A stretch of 38,237 nt of DNA from Paenibacillus artemisiicola (GCF_017652985.1 NZ_JAGGDJ010000051.1:1-38237), one strand, 5' to 3'; positions 1 to 7,064 are shown, counted from the stretch's first letter. The notes: generated by a model from the sequence alone, not told the origin. Numbers and translations are program-made.

Positions 1-338
1 TGGGCCGTGTCTCAGTCCCAGTGTGGCCGATCACCCTCTCAGGTCGGCTATGCATCGTCGCCTTGGTGAGCCGTTACCTCGCCAACTAGCTAATGCACCG
101 CAGGCCCATCTGCAAGTGACAGCTTGCGCCGTCTTTCCCAGTCTCCCCATGCGAGGAAACTGCGTATCCGGTATTAGCATTCGTTTCCGAATGTTATCCC
201 GGTCTTGCAGGCAGGTTGCCTACGTGTTACTCACCCGTCCGCCGCTAAGCTATCCCCGAAGGAATAACTCCGCTCGACTTGCATGTATTAGGCACGCCGC
301 CAGCGTTCGTCCTGAGCCAGGATCAAACTCTCCATAAA
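1..338 (-). rRNA. 16S ribosomal RNA, 5' part (gene continues beyond window start)
   Basis: Read on the minus strand, this begins with the universal 16S start GGAGAGTTTGATCCTGGC, followed by the conserved ACGAACGCTGGCGGC block and, at the window edge, the complement of ACTGAGACACGGCCCA (about E. coli position 338). Only the first third of the 5' domain (V1-V2 regions) is present; the rest of the rrn operon lies to the left. The 5' end is placed at 338 by analogy with Bacillus 16S (TTTAT..GGAGAG), good to a few bases. Two promoters and a boxA-like leader lie upstream. Confidence 0.97.
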
Positions 339-455
339 AGCGGATTGGTTTGCGTGTACAACCGGAGGTTGGACATGCAGCATTCCGCTGAGATGAATTC
401 GCTTGTTAGCTCATTCAAAAACTAGCTTGTTCAAACCTTTTGACAGGTCGCTCAT

Positions 456-477
456 TGTTCAGTTTTCAAGGAACAAA
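456..477 (-). promoter_or_regulatory. boxA-like antitermination element in rRNA leader
   Basis: On the minus strand the leader reads TTTGTTCCTTGAAAACTGAA, very close to the TG(T/C)TCTTTGAAAACT boxA sequences of Bacillus rrn leaders, which bind NusB/S10 for rRNA antitermination. It lies about 120 nt upstream of the 16S 5' end, as expected. Confidence 0.7.
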
Positions 478-515
478 GTCGTTACATTCATCATCCGGCT
501 CATGACCGGAATTAG

Positions 516-545
516 AATATATCATATCTCGAAACCGTTTGGCAA
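516..545 (-). promoter_or_regulatory. rrn promoter P2 (proximal), sigma-A
   Basis: On the minus strand: -35 TTGCCA (540-545), an 18-nt spacer, -10 TATATT (516-521). The -10 and the following bases (TATATTCTAATTCCGG) are repeated exactly in the second promoter 98 bp upstream. Tandem P1/P2 promoters are the usual arrangement for Bacillales rRNA operons. Confidence 0.75.
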
Positions 546-613
546 GCCTTAATTTCGGGCTTGTTTCGTTTTCGATCACCGCACCGTTTCTCGTTCGTCC
601 CGGCCGGAATTAG

Positions 614-643
614 AATATACCACGAATAAAACAATGGATGCAA
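614..643 (-). promoter_or_regulatory. rrn promoter P1 (distal), sigma-A
   Basis: On the minus strand: -35 TTGCAT (638-643), an 18-nt spacer, -10 TATATT (614-619), followed by the same CTAATTCCGG discriminator and initial transcribed sequence as P2. The shared 16-base block suggests duplication or selection for a common start-site sequence. Confidence 0.75.
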
Positions 644-769
644 CAGGTATTATTTTACACAAGAAAAACCGCCGCCAGCAGCCCTTCACTACGTTTGAAC
701 AATTATGATTAGAACGCCTCTATTCCGCTCCTCGAAAAGAAATATTTTCGTCAACACCTTGTCCTCCGG

Positions 770-798
770 TTCACAAGGCAATGGCTTTGTGATAGAAT
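770..798 (+). promoter_or_regulatory. sigma-A promoter of the LytTR gene
   Basis: -35 TTCACA (770-775), a 17-nt spacer, -10 TAGAAT (793-798). The predicted start is near 805, about 35 nt upstream of the coding start, inside the cre match described next. Confidence 0.7.
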
Positions 799-812
799 GA
801 AAGCGCTAACAA
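797..812 (+). promoter_or_regulatory. cre box (CcpA catabolite control site) over the start site
   Basis: ATGAAAGCGCTAACAA matches every defined position of the Bacillus cre consensus WTGNAANCGNWNNCAW. It overlaps the end of the -10 element and the predicted transcription start. In Bacillus, cre sites in that position repress transcription, so the LytTR gene is probably repressed by CcpA on preferred sugars. The match is seen directly; the regulation is inferred. Confidence 0.65.
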
Positions 813-839
813 GTTCATCTTATGAAGGGGGAGCAATAC

Positions 840-1190
840 ATGATGAATGTAGTAGCGGAGGAACCGAGAAGCACGTACGAAAACTTCGAGGTCGAGAAGG
901 ACATTTACTACTTTAAAGTCGGCAAAGCCGGCCTGGTCAGCTTCCACGGTAGAAACTACAATATAAAAAAGAGCGTCCCTACCGAACAGCTGAACCGTTA
1001 CATTTCTTCGGGCCAATTCGTGAAAGTCAGCTCAAACTGCTACGTGAACGCCGGAAAAGTGCTTTCCGTCACGGACGGCCTGATCTGCTTCGACCGAAGC
1101 TGTTCCGAGACCAAACAGGTGCATGTCCCGAAATGGAGACAGCACGGCGTAAAAAACTTGCTCTCGGCACGTAAACCCATGGCCATGTAG
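840..1190 (+). CDS. Stand-alone LytTR-type DNA-binding protein
   Basis: A 116-aa protein that consists almost only of a LytTR-like DNA-binding domain, roughly residues 20-107. The recognisable core is the pattern FVKVSSNCYVNAGKVLSV, matching the F.R.H.S..VN...I region of LytTR proteins, followed by a short strand segment and KWRQHGVKNLL. There is no response-regulator receiver domain and no membrane segment, so it is not a classical AgrA/LytR regulator; any input must come from elsewhere. The start is set at ATG 840 because AGGGGGAG lies 6 bases upstream; ATG 843 is an equally placed alternative. Own sigma-A promoter, a perfect cre site over the start, and a hairpin terminator after the gene indicate a monocistronic, catabolite-controlled unit. 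DNA targets unknown. Paralogues of this size are annotated as hypothetical LytTR proteins in Paenibacillus. Confidence 0.8.
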   Translation: MMNVVAEEPRSTYENFEVEKDIYYFKVGKAGLVSFHGRNYNIKKSVPTEQLNRYISSGQFVKVSSNCYVNAGKVLSVTDGLICFDRSCSETKQVHVPKWRQHGVKNLLSARKPMAM

Positions 1191-1199
1191 CCATCCCGA

Positions 1200-1245
1200 A
1201 GCCTTGGCGCGAAACGACAGACGTCTTTTCGAACCGAGGCTTTTT
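1200..1245 (+). terminator. Rho-independent terminator of the LytTR gene
   Basis: AGCCTTGG at 1200-1207 pairs with CCGAGGCT at 1234-1241, enclosing a second helix (CGAAA..TTTTCG), followed by a T run ending at 1245. It begins 9 bases after the LytTR stop codon. Confidence 0.7.
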
Positions 1246-1310
1246 GATGCGCATAATGCCCTCCCATCCTACGCACAATACGCAACAGCTTCACGGAAGG
1301 AGGGATACAC

Positions 1311-1397
1311 TTGGCCAAGCAGCAAGGACACGGACGTCAAAACACGACCACGCGCACTTCGGACAAAAAGAACAAAGGCGGCGGTTCCTCGGAGTAA
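1311..1397 (+). CDS. Putative 28-aa basic, glycine-ended small protein
   Basis: A TTG-started ORF with a near-perfect ribosome binding site (GGAAGGAGGG, 6 bases upstream of 1311) encoding 28 residues: MAKQQGHGRQ at the N-terminus, then a Thr/Lys/Asn-rich middle and GGGSSE at the end. It is followed 38 bases later by a strong terminator, so it has the layout of a complete short gene. The composition (Q, G, K, N, T; no hydrophobic residues) resembles small spore or nucleic-acid-associated proteins of Bacillales, but I do not recognise the family. No clear promoter was found. Confidence 0.5.
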   Translation: MAKQQGHGRQNTTTRTSDKKNKGGGSSE

Positions 1398-1434
1398 CGG
1401 CTTTAACGACGTATTCGGCTCAGACGCAACCGCA

Positions 1435-1481
1435 GAACCCCAAGCCCTCTCCTTAAAAAGAGGCGCGGCGGGGTTCTTTTT
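1435..1481 (+). terminator. Rho-independent terminator
   Basis: GAACCCC (1435-1441) pairs with GGGGTTC (1470-1476) around an inner CCTCT/AGAGG helix, followed by CTTTTT. It ends the short 28-aa ORF and separates it from the GNAT gene. Confidence 0.75.
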
Positions 1482-1520
1482 GCGGTATAATGAACGAAAA
1501 ACGGGGCGAGGTGAGCGGGC

Positions 1521-2081
1521 ATGCGCCTGCAATTCGATACCGAACGGCTGCTGCTGCGTCCGTTCGAGCCGCAAGACGCCGACGTCGTTCAGCGCTTAGC
1601 AGGCGAATACGCCGTGGCGAGCACGACCCTTTCGCTTCCGCATCCGTACCCTGACGGCGCCGCCGACACCTGGATCGCGTTCCGTTCCGACGCCGCCAAG
1701 CATGGGCACGGCTATACGTTCGCGATCGTCGTGCGGTCCGAAAGACGGCTGATCGGCTGTGTCAGCCTGAACCTCGCGTCCGAACATCGGCGCGCCGAAC
1801 TCGGCTATTGGCTTGGCAGCGCCTTCTGGGGCAAGGGCTATGCGACCGAAGCCGCCAGCCGCGTCATCCGCTTCGGATTCGAGGAGCTGAACCTGAACCG
1901 TATCTGGGGCGCCGCCATGACGCGAAACCCGGCCTCCTCCGCCGTGCTCCGCAAGTCTGGCATGCGTCACGAAGGCATCATGAAGCAGCATATCCGGAAA
2001 TGGGACCGGTTCGAAGACGTCGAATACTTCGGGATGACGAAATCCGACTTTACGCAATCTTCCTCTTCATTAGAAACGTAA
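1521..2081 (+). CDS. GNAT family N-acetyltransferase, RimJ/RimL type
   Basis: A 186-aa acetyl-CoA-dependent acetyltransferase of the RimJ/RimL (ribosomal-protein-alanine acetyltransferase-like) group. The N-terminus TERLLLRPFEPQDAD and the acetyl-CoA binding block AELGYWLGSAFWGKGYATEA (about residues 91-110) are typical, as is the closing NPASSAVLRKSGM segment (about 135-147). Start ATG 1521 has GAGGTGAG upstream. The substrate cannot be told from sequence: relatives acetylate ribosomal protein N-termini, amino acids or antibiotics. The gene stands alone between two terminators; TATAAT at 1485-1490 may be its -10 element, but no good -35 is visible. Confidence 0.9.
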   Translation: MRLQFDTERLLLRPFEPQDADVVQRLAGEYAVASTTLSLPHPYPDGAADTWIAFRSDAAKHGHGYTFAIVVRSERRLIGCVSLNLASEHRRAELGYWLGSAFWGKGYATEAASRVIRFGFEELNLNRIWGAAMTRNPASSAVLRKSGMRHEGIMKQHIRKWDRFEDVEYFGMTKSDFTQSSSSLET

Positions 2082-2083
2082 AG

Positions 2084-2125
2084 AATGAACAAAGCTGGCG
2101 GGTTTCCCCGCCAGCTTTGTTCATT
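2084..2125. terminator. Bidirectional terminator between GNAT gene and urease operon
   Basis: A perfect 19-bp stem (AATGAACAAAGCTGGCGGG and its complement) with a 4-base loop. It directly follows the GNAT stop and overlaps the ureD stop codon, so it can serve both converging transcripts; T-rich stretches follow on both strands. Confidence 0.8.
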
Positions 2126-2984
2126 TCCGAAACGTCAGCGGCTGTAGCAGAAGCCGCATGCGGAGCGCCGACCACGCCGCAGCCAGCGCTTCCTGCAGCG
2201 CCCAAGCGGCATTGCCGGCCGCCATCACCGCCAAGCCGTGCTTATGCGTCAAGGTGACGCCCCAAATAAGCGGCTGCCCTTCCCGGATCGGGAAGCCGCC
2301 GAGCGCTTCGCGGACCGCCTCCGCTTCGGGCGTGCCGATCCGGTCGGAGAACGCGTAAAACACGCCGGCATGCGTCATGTCAGCCATGCAGCCGGGCGCA
2401 GCCAACTGTTGGCTCGCCGGCAAAATCCGCTGATGCTGCGCATAAATCAATTCGTTTCCATAGTATACGTTCAGCTTATTGCGAAATTCGCGATACGCGA
2501 ATCGTTCGCCGCGAAGCGTGCGCCCCGGACAATAGACGTCCGCGCCCATCCATACGGCGCCGGGCGCAAGCCACACCTCCGTCTCGTTCACGAACGCCGC
2601 GTCGCGATACAGCATCGTCGGCTCCGGCATCCATTCCGCGACGGCTCCTGCGCCGAGCTCGAAAACTTGCTTCATCGACGAGCCGGACCGTTCATCGGGC
2701 GCAGGGTGCACCTTCGTGAAGGATTGGTTCGTCAGGCACACATGCGCGTCTTCCTCGATTTGCCATTGAAGCTCGTACCGGTCGCCGGCCAACAGACCGG
2801 GCGAGACGTCCATGACGATGACCCCGAGCGGTCCGCCCAGAGGGAACGTCTTGGCGATTTTGATCGGCGCCGTGTGGTACTTGGACGCGAGCACGGTTTG
2901 CGCATCCCGCTTCCGAAACGAAGCCCGCAGCTCCGAAACGCGCAGCGCCTCAGGCGTGACGATGTTCGGCTGCATCGTGTTCAT
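2121..2984 (-). CDS. ureD: Urease accessory protein UreD (UreH)
   Basis: Last gene of the urease operon; UreD forms the UreD-UreF-UreG complex that docks on apo-urease and delivers nickel. Family signatures are the N-terminal LASKYHTAPIKIAKTFPLG segment, the central VSPGLLAGDRYEL motif, and the RDAAFVNETEVWL and YCPGRTLRGE segments. The start is uncertain: no candidate ATG (3026, 3014, 2984, 2975) has a ribosome binding site, which fits translational coupling to ureG. I chose 2984 (287 aa), which overlaps the ureG 3' end by 35 bases; starting at 3026 gives 301 aa. The overlapped bases are those that encode the His-rich tail of UreG. Confidence 0.9.
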   Translation of the reverse strand: MNTMQPNIVTPEALRVSELRASFRKRDAQTVLASKYHTAPIKIAKTFPLGGPLGVIVMDVSPGLLAGDRYELQWQIEEDAHVCLTNQSFTKVHPAPDERSGSSMKQVFELGAGAVAEWMPEPTMLYRDAAFVNETEVWLAPGAVWMGADVYCPGRTLRGERFAYREFRNKLNVYYGNELIYAQHQRILPASQQLAAPGCMADMTHAGVFYAFSDRIGTPEAEAVREALGGFPIREGQPLIWGVTLTHKHGLAVMAAGNAAWALQEALAAAWSALRMRLLLQPLTFRK

Positions 2985-3666
2985 GATCGTGGCGATGCGC
3001 GATGCCGCGCGCATGCGCGAGCTCATGCTCGAGCCAGGCCACGATTTGATCGACGTTCACGCCGCCGTACAGATTCGAAAACACGTACGGACGCCCGTCT
3101 CGCATTCGCTTCGTGTCCTCCTCCATTACCTGCAGGCTCGCGCCGACGTACGGCGCCAAATCGATTTTGTTCACGACGAGCAGGTCGGAGCGCATAATGC
3201 CCGGTCCGCCTTTGCGGGGAATCTTCTCCCCTTGGGCCACGTCGATAATATAGATGAAGCGGTCCACCAACTCGGGGCTGAACGCCGCCGCCAAATTGTC
3301 GCCGCCGCTCTCGATGAAGATCAGGTCCAGCCCGTCGAAACGGCTGGTCAGCTCGTCGATCGCCTCGAAGTTCATGGAGGCGTCTTCGCGGATCGCCGTA
3401 TGCGGGCAGCCGCCCGTCTCCACGCCGATGATGCGCTCTTCCGGCAGCACGCCGGTCGCGGCCAGAATTCGCGCGTCTTCCTTCGTATAAATATCGTTCG
3501 TGATGACCGCGACGTTGTACTTGTCTTTGATCGCGCCCGCAAGCTTCTCGACCAGAGCGGTTTTGCCGGAGCCGACCGGGCCTCCGATGCCGATCCGGAT
3601 CGGCCGCGACCGATCCGGCGCGGGTTGTTCCCATTCGCGGTGATGATGACCTTGTCCTTGACACAT
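2950..3666 (-). CDS. ureG: Urease accessory GTPase UreG with His-rich N- and C-terminal ends
   Basis: A 238-aa SIMIBI-class GTPase that couples GTP hydrolysis to nickel insertion into urease. P-loop GGPVGSGKT (residues 28-36), the nickel-binding CPH motif in TGGCPHTAIRED, the FIESGGDNL switch region and the guanine-specificity NKID motif are all present. Start ATG 3666 has GAGGAGG 8 bases upstream. Unusual are the short GHHH near the N-terminus and a C-terminal tail HRHDHEHDAAEHRHA carrying six histidines; most UreG proteins end soon after the conserved domain. The operon has no ureE, whose product normally carries such a His tail for nickel storage, so UreG may take over part of that job (inference). 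Confidence 0.96.
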   Translation of the reverse strand: MCQGQGHHHREWEQPAPDRSRPIRIGIGGPVGSGKTALVEKLAGAIKDKYNVAVITNDIYTKEDARILAATGVLPEERIIGVETGGCPHTAIREDASMNFEAIDELTSRFDGLDLIFIESGGDNLAAAFSPELVDRFIYIIDVAQGEKIPRKGGPGIMRSDLLVVNKIDLAPYVGASLQVMEEDTKRMRDGRPYVFSNLYGGVNVDQIVAWLEHELAHARGIAHRHDHEHDAAEHRHA

Positions 3667-3763
3667 AAGGCATACCTCCTCGGATTTTAGAAAACCTGTT
3701 TCTATATAGAACGTCTTATTACCGGAACCTGAAATCGCCGTCCCGCAAATTCCGTAACGCTGC

Positions 3764-4510
3764 CTACGACATGAACAAGCGGGAGTAGAGCTGTTCGTGG
3801 CGCATCATCGCGATTTCGCCGAGCGGCATATTCGCATAGGCATCCTCCGGCCGAAGCGCGCTTGCGAACACCCAAGCCTCGACCGTCCGGGGCGCAAGCC
3901 GGGCGATCAGCTGCTGGCCCTCCGTCTGCCCGATGGACATCAGCCGGAGCGCGCTGTTCACGCCGGTCGCGATGCAGCCGTACAAATAGCCCTGCGCCGC
4001 TTGCGCGAGCGGAATGCCGAAGCGATGACAGGCGTAGCCGAACACGAGCGGATGCGACGCCAAACAATCGCCGCGCTTGGACGCCTCCGACAATGGCCGC
4101 CAATCGAGCCGCGGATGCATCGCGGCGAGCAGCCGTAGGAGCCGCCGGCCCATTTTCTCGATGCCGGTCCGGGTCTCGTCCGCCGTCCGCTGCACGTGCA
4201 CGAGCCGCTCCACGTGCCAAAGCGACTGCCAATCTTCTGCCGGAACGTCGCGGTAAACCGCCTTGACGACCATCAGATCGGACGTCGACCAACTTTGCGT
4301 CAGCATGGCCGTCAGGTAGTCTTCCAGCTGCCGGCTCGTTCGAACCGCCCCCTCCTGCACGAGCGTCTCGAGCCCGAAGGAATGCGAGAATCCGCCGATC
4401 GGCAGCGCCGAATCCAACAGCTGCTGCAATGCGAGCCAAGGCACGATGCCCCCCGCCTCCGCCGCCGCTTCCCTTTCGACCGTCAGCGCCTTCTTCGCCT
4501 CTTCGTTCAA
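3764..4510 (-). CDS. ureF: Urease accessory protein UreF
   Basis: All-helical urease maturation factor, the checkpoint protein of the UreD-UreF-UreG complex. The diagnostic segment ALPIGGFSHSFGLE lies near residue 30, followed by YLTAML and, later, HPLVFGYACHRFGIPL and GYLYGCIATGVNSALRLM. The frame is open well upstream into ureC, but the conserved protein begins at the TTG at 4510, whose last two bases are the first two of the ureC TGA stop; that gives 248 aa, normal for the family. There is no strong ribosome binding site, suggesting translational coupling to ureC. A 97-base gap separates it from ureG. Confidence 0.92.
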   Translation of the reverse strand: MNEEAKKALTVEREAAAEAGGIVPWLALQQLLDSALPIGGFSHSFGLETLVQEGAVRTSRQLEDYLTAMLTQSWSTSDLMVVKAVYRDVPAEDWQSLWHVERLVHVQRTADETRTGIEKMGRRLLRLLAAMHPRLDWRPLSEASKRGDCLASHPLVFGYACHRFGIPLAQAAQGYLYGCIATGVNSALRLMSIGQTEGQQLIARLAPRTVEAWVFASALRPEDAYANMPLGEIAMMRHEQLYSRLFMS

Positions 4511-6225
4511 AACAGAAAATACCGCTGCGCCATCGGCAGTACCTCCGCGGGATCGCATGTAGCCGGCACGCCGTCGACCTTCACTTCGTACGTCTCGGGG
4601 TTGACCGCGATGACCGGCGTCGCGTCGTTGTGAATCATGTCTTTCTTCGTGACGGCGCGGCAGCCGCGCACCGGTTCGATGCGCTTCCGCAGCCCCAGCT
4701 CTTGCGCGATGCCGAGATCGTAAGCCGCCTGCGATACGAACGTGATGGAATTGCTCGCGACGGCCTTGCCGAAGCCCCCGAACATCATCCGGCCGAATAC
4801 CGGCTGCGGCGTCGGAATCGACGCATTGGGGTCGCCCATCTGCGCATGGGCGATCGTGCCGCCCTTCAGCACGAGATCCGGCTTCACGCCGAAGAACATC
4901 GGGCTCCAAATCGCCAGATCGGCGAATTTGCCCGGCTCGATGGAACCGACCAGATGCGAGATGCCGTGCGTGATCGCGGGATTAATCGTGTATTTGGCGA
5001 TATAGCGCTTAATGCGGAAGTTGTCCGCTTCGTCCGCGGCGTCCGGCGCGAGGGGGCCCCGCTGTTTCTTCATCTTATCCGCCGTCTGCCACGTCCGGAT
5101 GATCACTTCGCCGACCCGCCCCATCGCCTGGGAATCGGAGCTCAGCATGCTGAAGACGCCCATGTCGTGCAAGATATCCTCGGCCGCGATCGTTTCCGGC
5201 CGGATGCGGGAATCCGCGAACGCGACGTCTTCGGGAATGCGGCTGTCCAAATGATGGCAGACCATCAGCATGTCCAGATGCTCTTCGATGGTGTTGACCG
5301 TAAACGGACGCGTCGGATTCGTGGAGGACGGCAGTACGTTGAGCTCGCCCGCCGCGCGGATGATGTCCGGGGCATGGCCGCCGCCGGCGCCTTCCGTATG
5401 GTACGTATGGATGGTCCGTCCCTTGATCGCGGCCAGCGTATCCTCCAGGAAGCCCGCTTCGTTCAGCGTGTCCGTATGAATGGCGACCTGCACGTCGTAC
5501 CGGTCCGCCGCTTCCAAACACGCGTCGATCGCCGCCGGCGTCGTGCCCCAATCCTCGTGCAGCTTCAGTCCGATCGCTCCCGCTTCGATCTGTTCGACGA
5601 GCGGTCCGACGAACGAGGCATTCCCTTTGCCGGTGAAGCCGAGATTCATCGTGAACGCCTCCGCCGCCTCCAGCATGCGCCGCATATGCCACGCGCCGGG
5701 CGTGCAAGTCGTTGCGTTCGTGCCGGTCGCCGGGCCGGTCCCGCCGCCGATCATCGTCGTGATGCCGGAGGAGAGCGCCGTCTCGATCTGCTGCGGGCAG
5801 ATAAAGTGAATATGCGCGTCGATGCCGCCGGCCGTCACGATTTTGCCTTCGCCGGCGATGACTTCCGTGCTGGCGCCCACGACCAGATTCGGCATGACGC
5901 CGTCCATGATGTCGGGATTGCCGGCTTTACCGATGCCGGCGATGACGCCGTCGCGAATGCCGATGTCCGCCTTCACGATGCCCCAATGGTCGATGACGAT
6001 GGCATTCGTAATCAGCGTATCGAGCACGCCTTCGCCGCGCAGCGCGCCGCTTGATTGTCCCATGCCGTCGCGGATGACTTTGCCGCCTCCGAATTTGCAT
6101 TCGTCACCATAAATCGTGTAATCCCGTTCGATCATCGCCCACAGCTCCGTATCCGCCAGCCGGACGGCATCGCCGGTCGTCGGGCCGAACATCGCCGCGT
6201 AGCTGCTCCGGTCCATGTTGCTCAT
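4507..6225 (-). CDS. ureC: Urease alpha (catalytic) subunit UreC
   Basis: A 572-aa nickel metallohydrolase that cleaves urea to ammonia and carbamate. All active-site residues are visible: His138 and His140 (DAHIH), the carbamylated Lys221 in GLKLHEDWG, His250 and His276, Asp364 (SSDSQ), and the flap Cys323-His324 in MVCHHLD; each is offset by four from Klebsiella numbering. The ATG at 6225 overlaps the ureB TGA in an ATGA arrangement. It forms the (UreABC)3 enzyme with the two small subunits upstream and is matured by UreF, UreG and UreD encoded downstream. Confidence 0.98.
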   Translation of the reverse strand: MSNMDRSSYAAMFGPTTGDAVRLADTELWAMIERDYTIYGDECKFGGGKVIRDGMGQSSGALRGEGVLDTLITNAIVIDHWGIVKADIGIRDGVIAGIGKAGNPDIMDGVMPNLVVGASTEVIAGEGKIVTAGGIDAHIHFICPQQIETALSSGITTMIGGGTGPATGTNATTCTPGAWHMRRMLEAAEAFTMNLGFTGKGNASFVGPLVEQIEAGAIGLKLHEDWGTTPAAIDACLEAADRYDVQVAIHTDTLNEAGFLEDTLAAIKGRTIHTYHTEGAGGGHAPDIIRAAGELNVLPSSTNPTRPFTVNTIEEHLDMLMVCHHLDSRIPEDVAFADSRIRPETIAAEDILHDMGVFSMLSSDSQAMGRVGEVIIRTWQTADKMKKQRGPLAPDAADEADNFRIKRYIAKYTINPAITHGISHLVGSIEPGKFADLAIWSPMFFGVKPDLVLKGGTIAHAQMGDPNASIPTPQPVFGRMMFGGFGKAVASNSITFVSQAAYDLGIAQELGLRKRIEPVRGCRAVTKKDMIHNDATPVIAVNPETYEVKVDGVPATCDPAEVLPMAQRYFLF

Positions 6226-6590
6226 GACGGATCTCCCTTCCAGGCCGCGAGGCGCTCGCGGACCTCTTCGGGAAGCGCGCCGCGGACGGCCGCTCCGTTC
6301 GTAAGCCCGTTCAAGCCGTAAGAACGCTTGCGGCCGCCGAGCTCGACGAGCCGCACGGGCTTCTCTTCCCCGGGCTCGAACCGAACCGCCGTGCCGGCGG
6401 GAATGTCAAGCCGCATGCCGAACGCCTCCTCGCGCGGGAACTCGAGCGCGCGGTTCACTTCGAAAAAATGAAAATGCGAGCCGACCTGAACAGGTCGGTC
6501 GCCCGTATTGACCACGACGATCTCCGTCGTCCCGCGGCCGGCATTCAATTCGATCTCGCCAGGCGCGGTGCGGTATTGCCCAGGTATCAT
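6222..6590 (-). CDS. ureB: Urease beta subunit UreB
   Basis: A 122-aa structural subunit. It starts with the classic MIPGQY and contains the NTGDRPVQVGSHFHFFEVN block and FGMRLDIPAGTAVRFEPGE, as in all UreB proteins. ATG 6590 is preceded by GAGAGGATG. It is a separate polypeptide 21 bases downstream of ureA, the usual bacterial three-subunit layout rather than the Helicobacter UreA-UreB fusion. Confidence 0.97.
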   Translation of the reverse strand: MIPGQYRTAPGEIELNAGRGTTEIVVVNTGDRPVQVGSHFHFFEVNRALEFPREEAFGMRLDIPAGTAVRFEPGEEKPVRLVELGGRKRSYGLNGLTNGAAVRGALPEEVRERLAAWKGDPS

Positions 6591-6611
6591 TGGCGATCAT
6601 CCTCTCTGTCG

Positions 6612-6914
6612 CTACTGAATGGGATGATGAATCGTAACCAGCTTCGTGCCGTCCGGGAATGTCGCTTCCACTTGCACCTCGTGAACCATTTCGGCAATGC
6701 CGGGCATCACCTGGCCGCGAGTCAGAATCGTCGTGCCGTATGCCATCAGCTCGGCGACCGTCCGGCCATCGCGGGCGCCCTCCAAAATCTCGGACGTAAT
6801 GAGCGCAACGCTCTCCGGGTAGTTCAGTTTGACGCCGCGGGAAAGGCGCCTGCGGGCCAAATCGGCGGCGATCGTAATGAGAAGCTTCTCCTTCTCGCGC
6901 TCAGTCAGCTGCAT
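6612..6914 (-). CDS. ureA: Urease gamma subunit UreA
   Basis: A 100-aa structural subunit and first gene of the operon. It begins MQLTEREKEKLL and contains ALITSEILEGARDGRTVAELM and the ending EVQVEATFPDGTKLVTIHHPI, all typical. The frame stays open 12 codons further upstream, but ATG 6914 has GGAAGAGGTG at the right distance and gives the family's exact usual length. Transcription probably starts near 7005 from a TATAAT promoter with a GlnR/TnrA box upstream. Confidence 0.97.
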   Translation of the reverse strand: MQLTEREKEKLLITIAADLARRRLSRGVKLNYPESVALITSEILEGARDGRTVAELMAYGTTILTRGQVMPGIAEMVHEVQVEATFPDGTKLVTIHHPIQ

Positions 6915-6970
6915 GAACACACCTCTTCCTTCTATTTTAGGTTCATCCATATCTTGCGAAACGTGAACTA

Positions 6971-6982
6971 GGTGGCACCGCG
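6971..6982 (+). other. T-box-like core sequence GGTGGCACCGCG (probable relic or chance)
   Basis: The plus strand carries 12 contiguous bases matching the T-box consensus (AGGGUGGNACCGCG), in the orientation of ilvD. No terminator/antiterminator partner or T run follows, and the place where the upstream Stem I would lie is occupied by ureA on the other strand. A functional T-box riboswitch is therefore not supported. Confidence 0.2.
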
Positions 6983-7011
6983 ATGAGAGTAATTCCGAGC
7001 GATGCCCTTCT

Positions 7012-7040
7012 ATTATAACGGCCTGCCCCAGGCAAGTAAA
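7012..7040 (-). promoter_or_regulatory. sigma-A promoter of the urease operon
   Basis: On the minus strand: -35 TTTACT (7035-7040), a 17-nt spacer, -10 TATAAT (7012-7017). The predicted start near 7005 leaves a leader of about 90 nt before ureA. The weak -35 next to a nitrogen-control box fits an activated promoter. Confidence 0.7.
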
Positions 7041-7047
7041 TGATTTG

Positions 7048-7064
7048 TGTTAAGTTTACTGACA
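7048..7064. promoter_or_regulatory. GlnR/TnrA nitrogen-control box
   Basis: TGTTAAGTTTACTGACA matches TGTNAN7TNACA at every fixed position. It is centred about 51 bp upstream of the predicted ureA transcription start, the spacing known for TnrA-activated promoters in Bacillus subtilis. It lies about 200 bp upstream of ilvD on the other side. Nitrogen control of urease is well established in Bacillales; its application here is inference. Confidence 0.65.

Larger units (their letters stand above)
339..769 (-). other. rRNA operon leader and promoter region (no protein gene)
   Basis: This gene-less stretch between the 16S start and the divergent LytTR gene contains the rRNA leader (339 to about 510), a boxA-like element and two tandem promoters. 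I see no credible coding sequence in it. Positions 644-769 are AT-richer and contain no further element I can name. Confidence 0.8.

Noticed and set aside
23..337. 104-codon plus-strand frame at the window start
   Set aside because: It lies wholly antisense to conserved 16S rRNA sequence.
4429..6054. 541-codon open frame antisense to ureC
   Set aside because: Shadow of ureC codon bias; Arg-rich, no motifs, no start signals.
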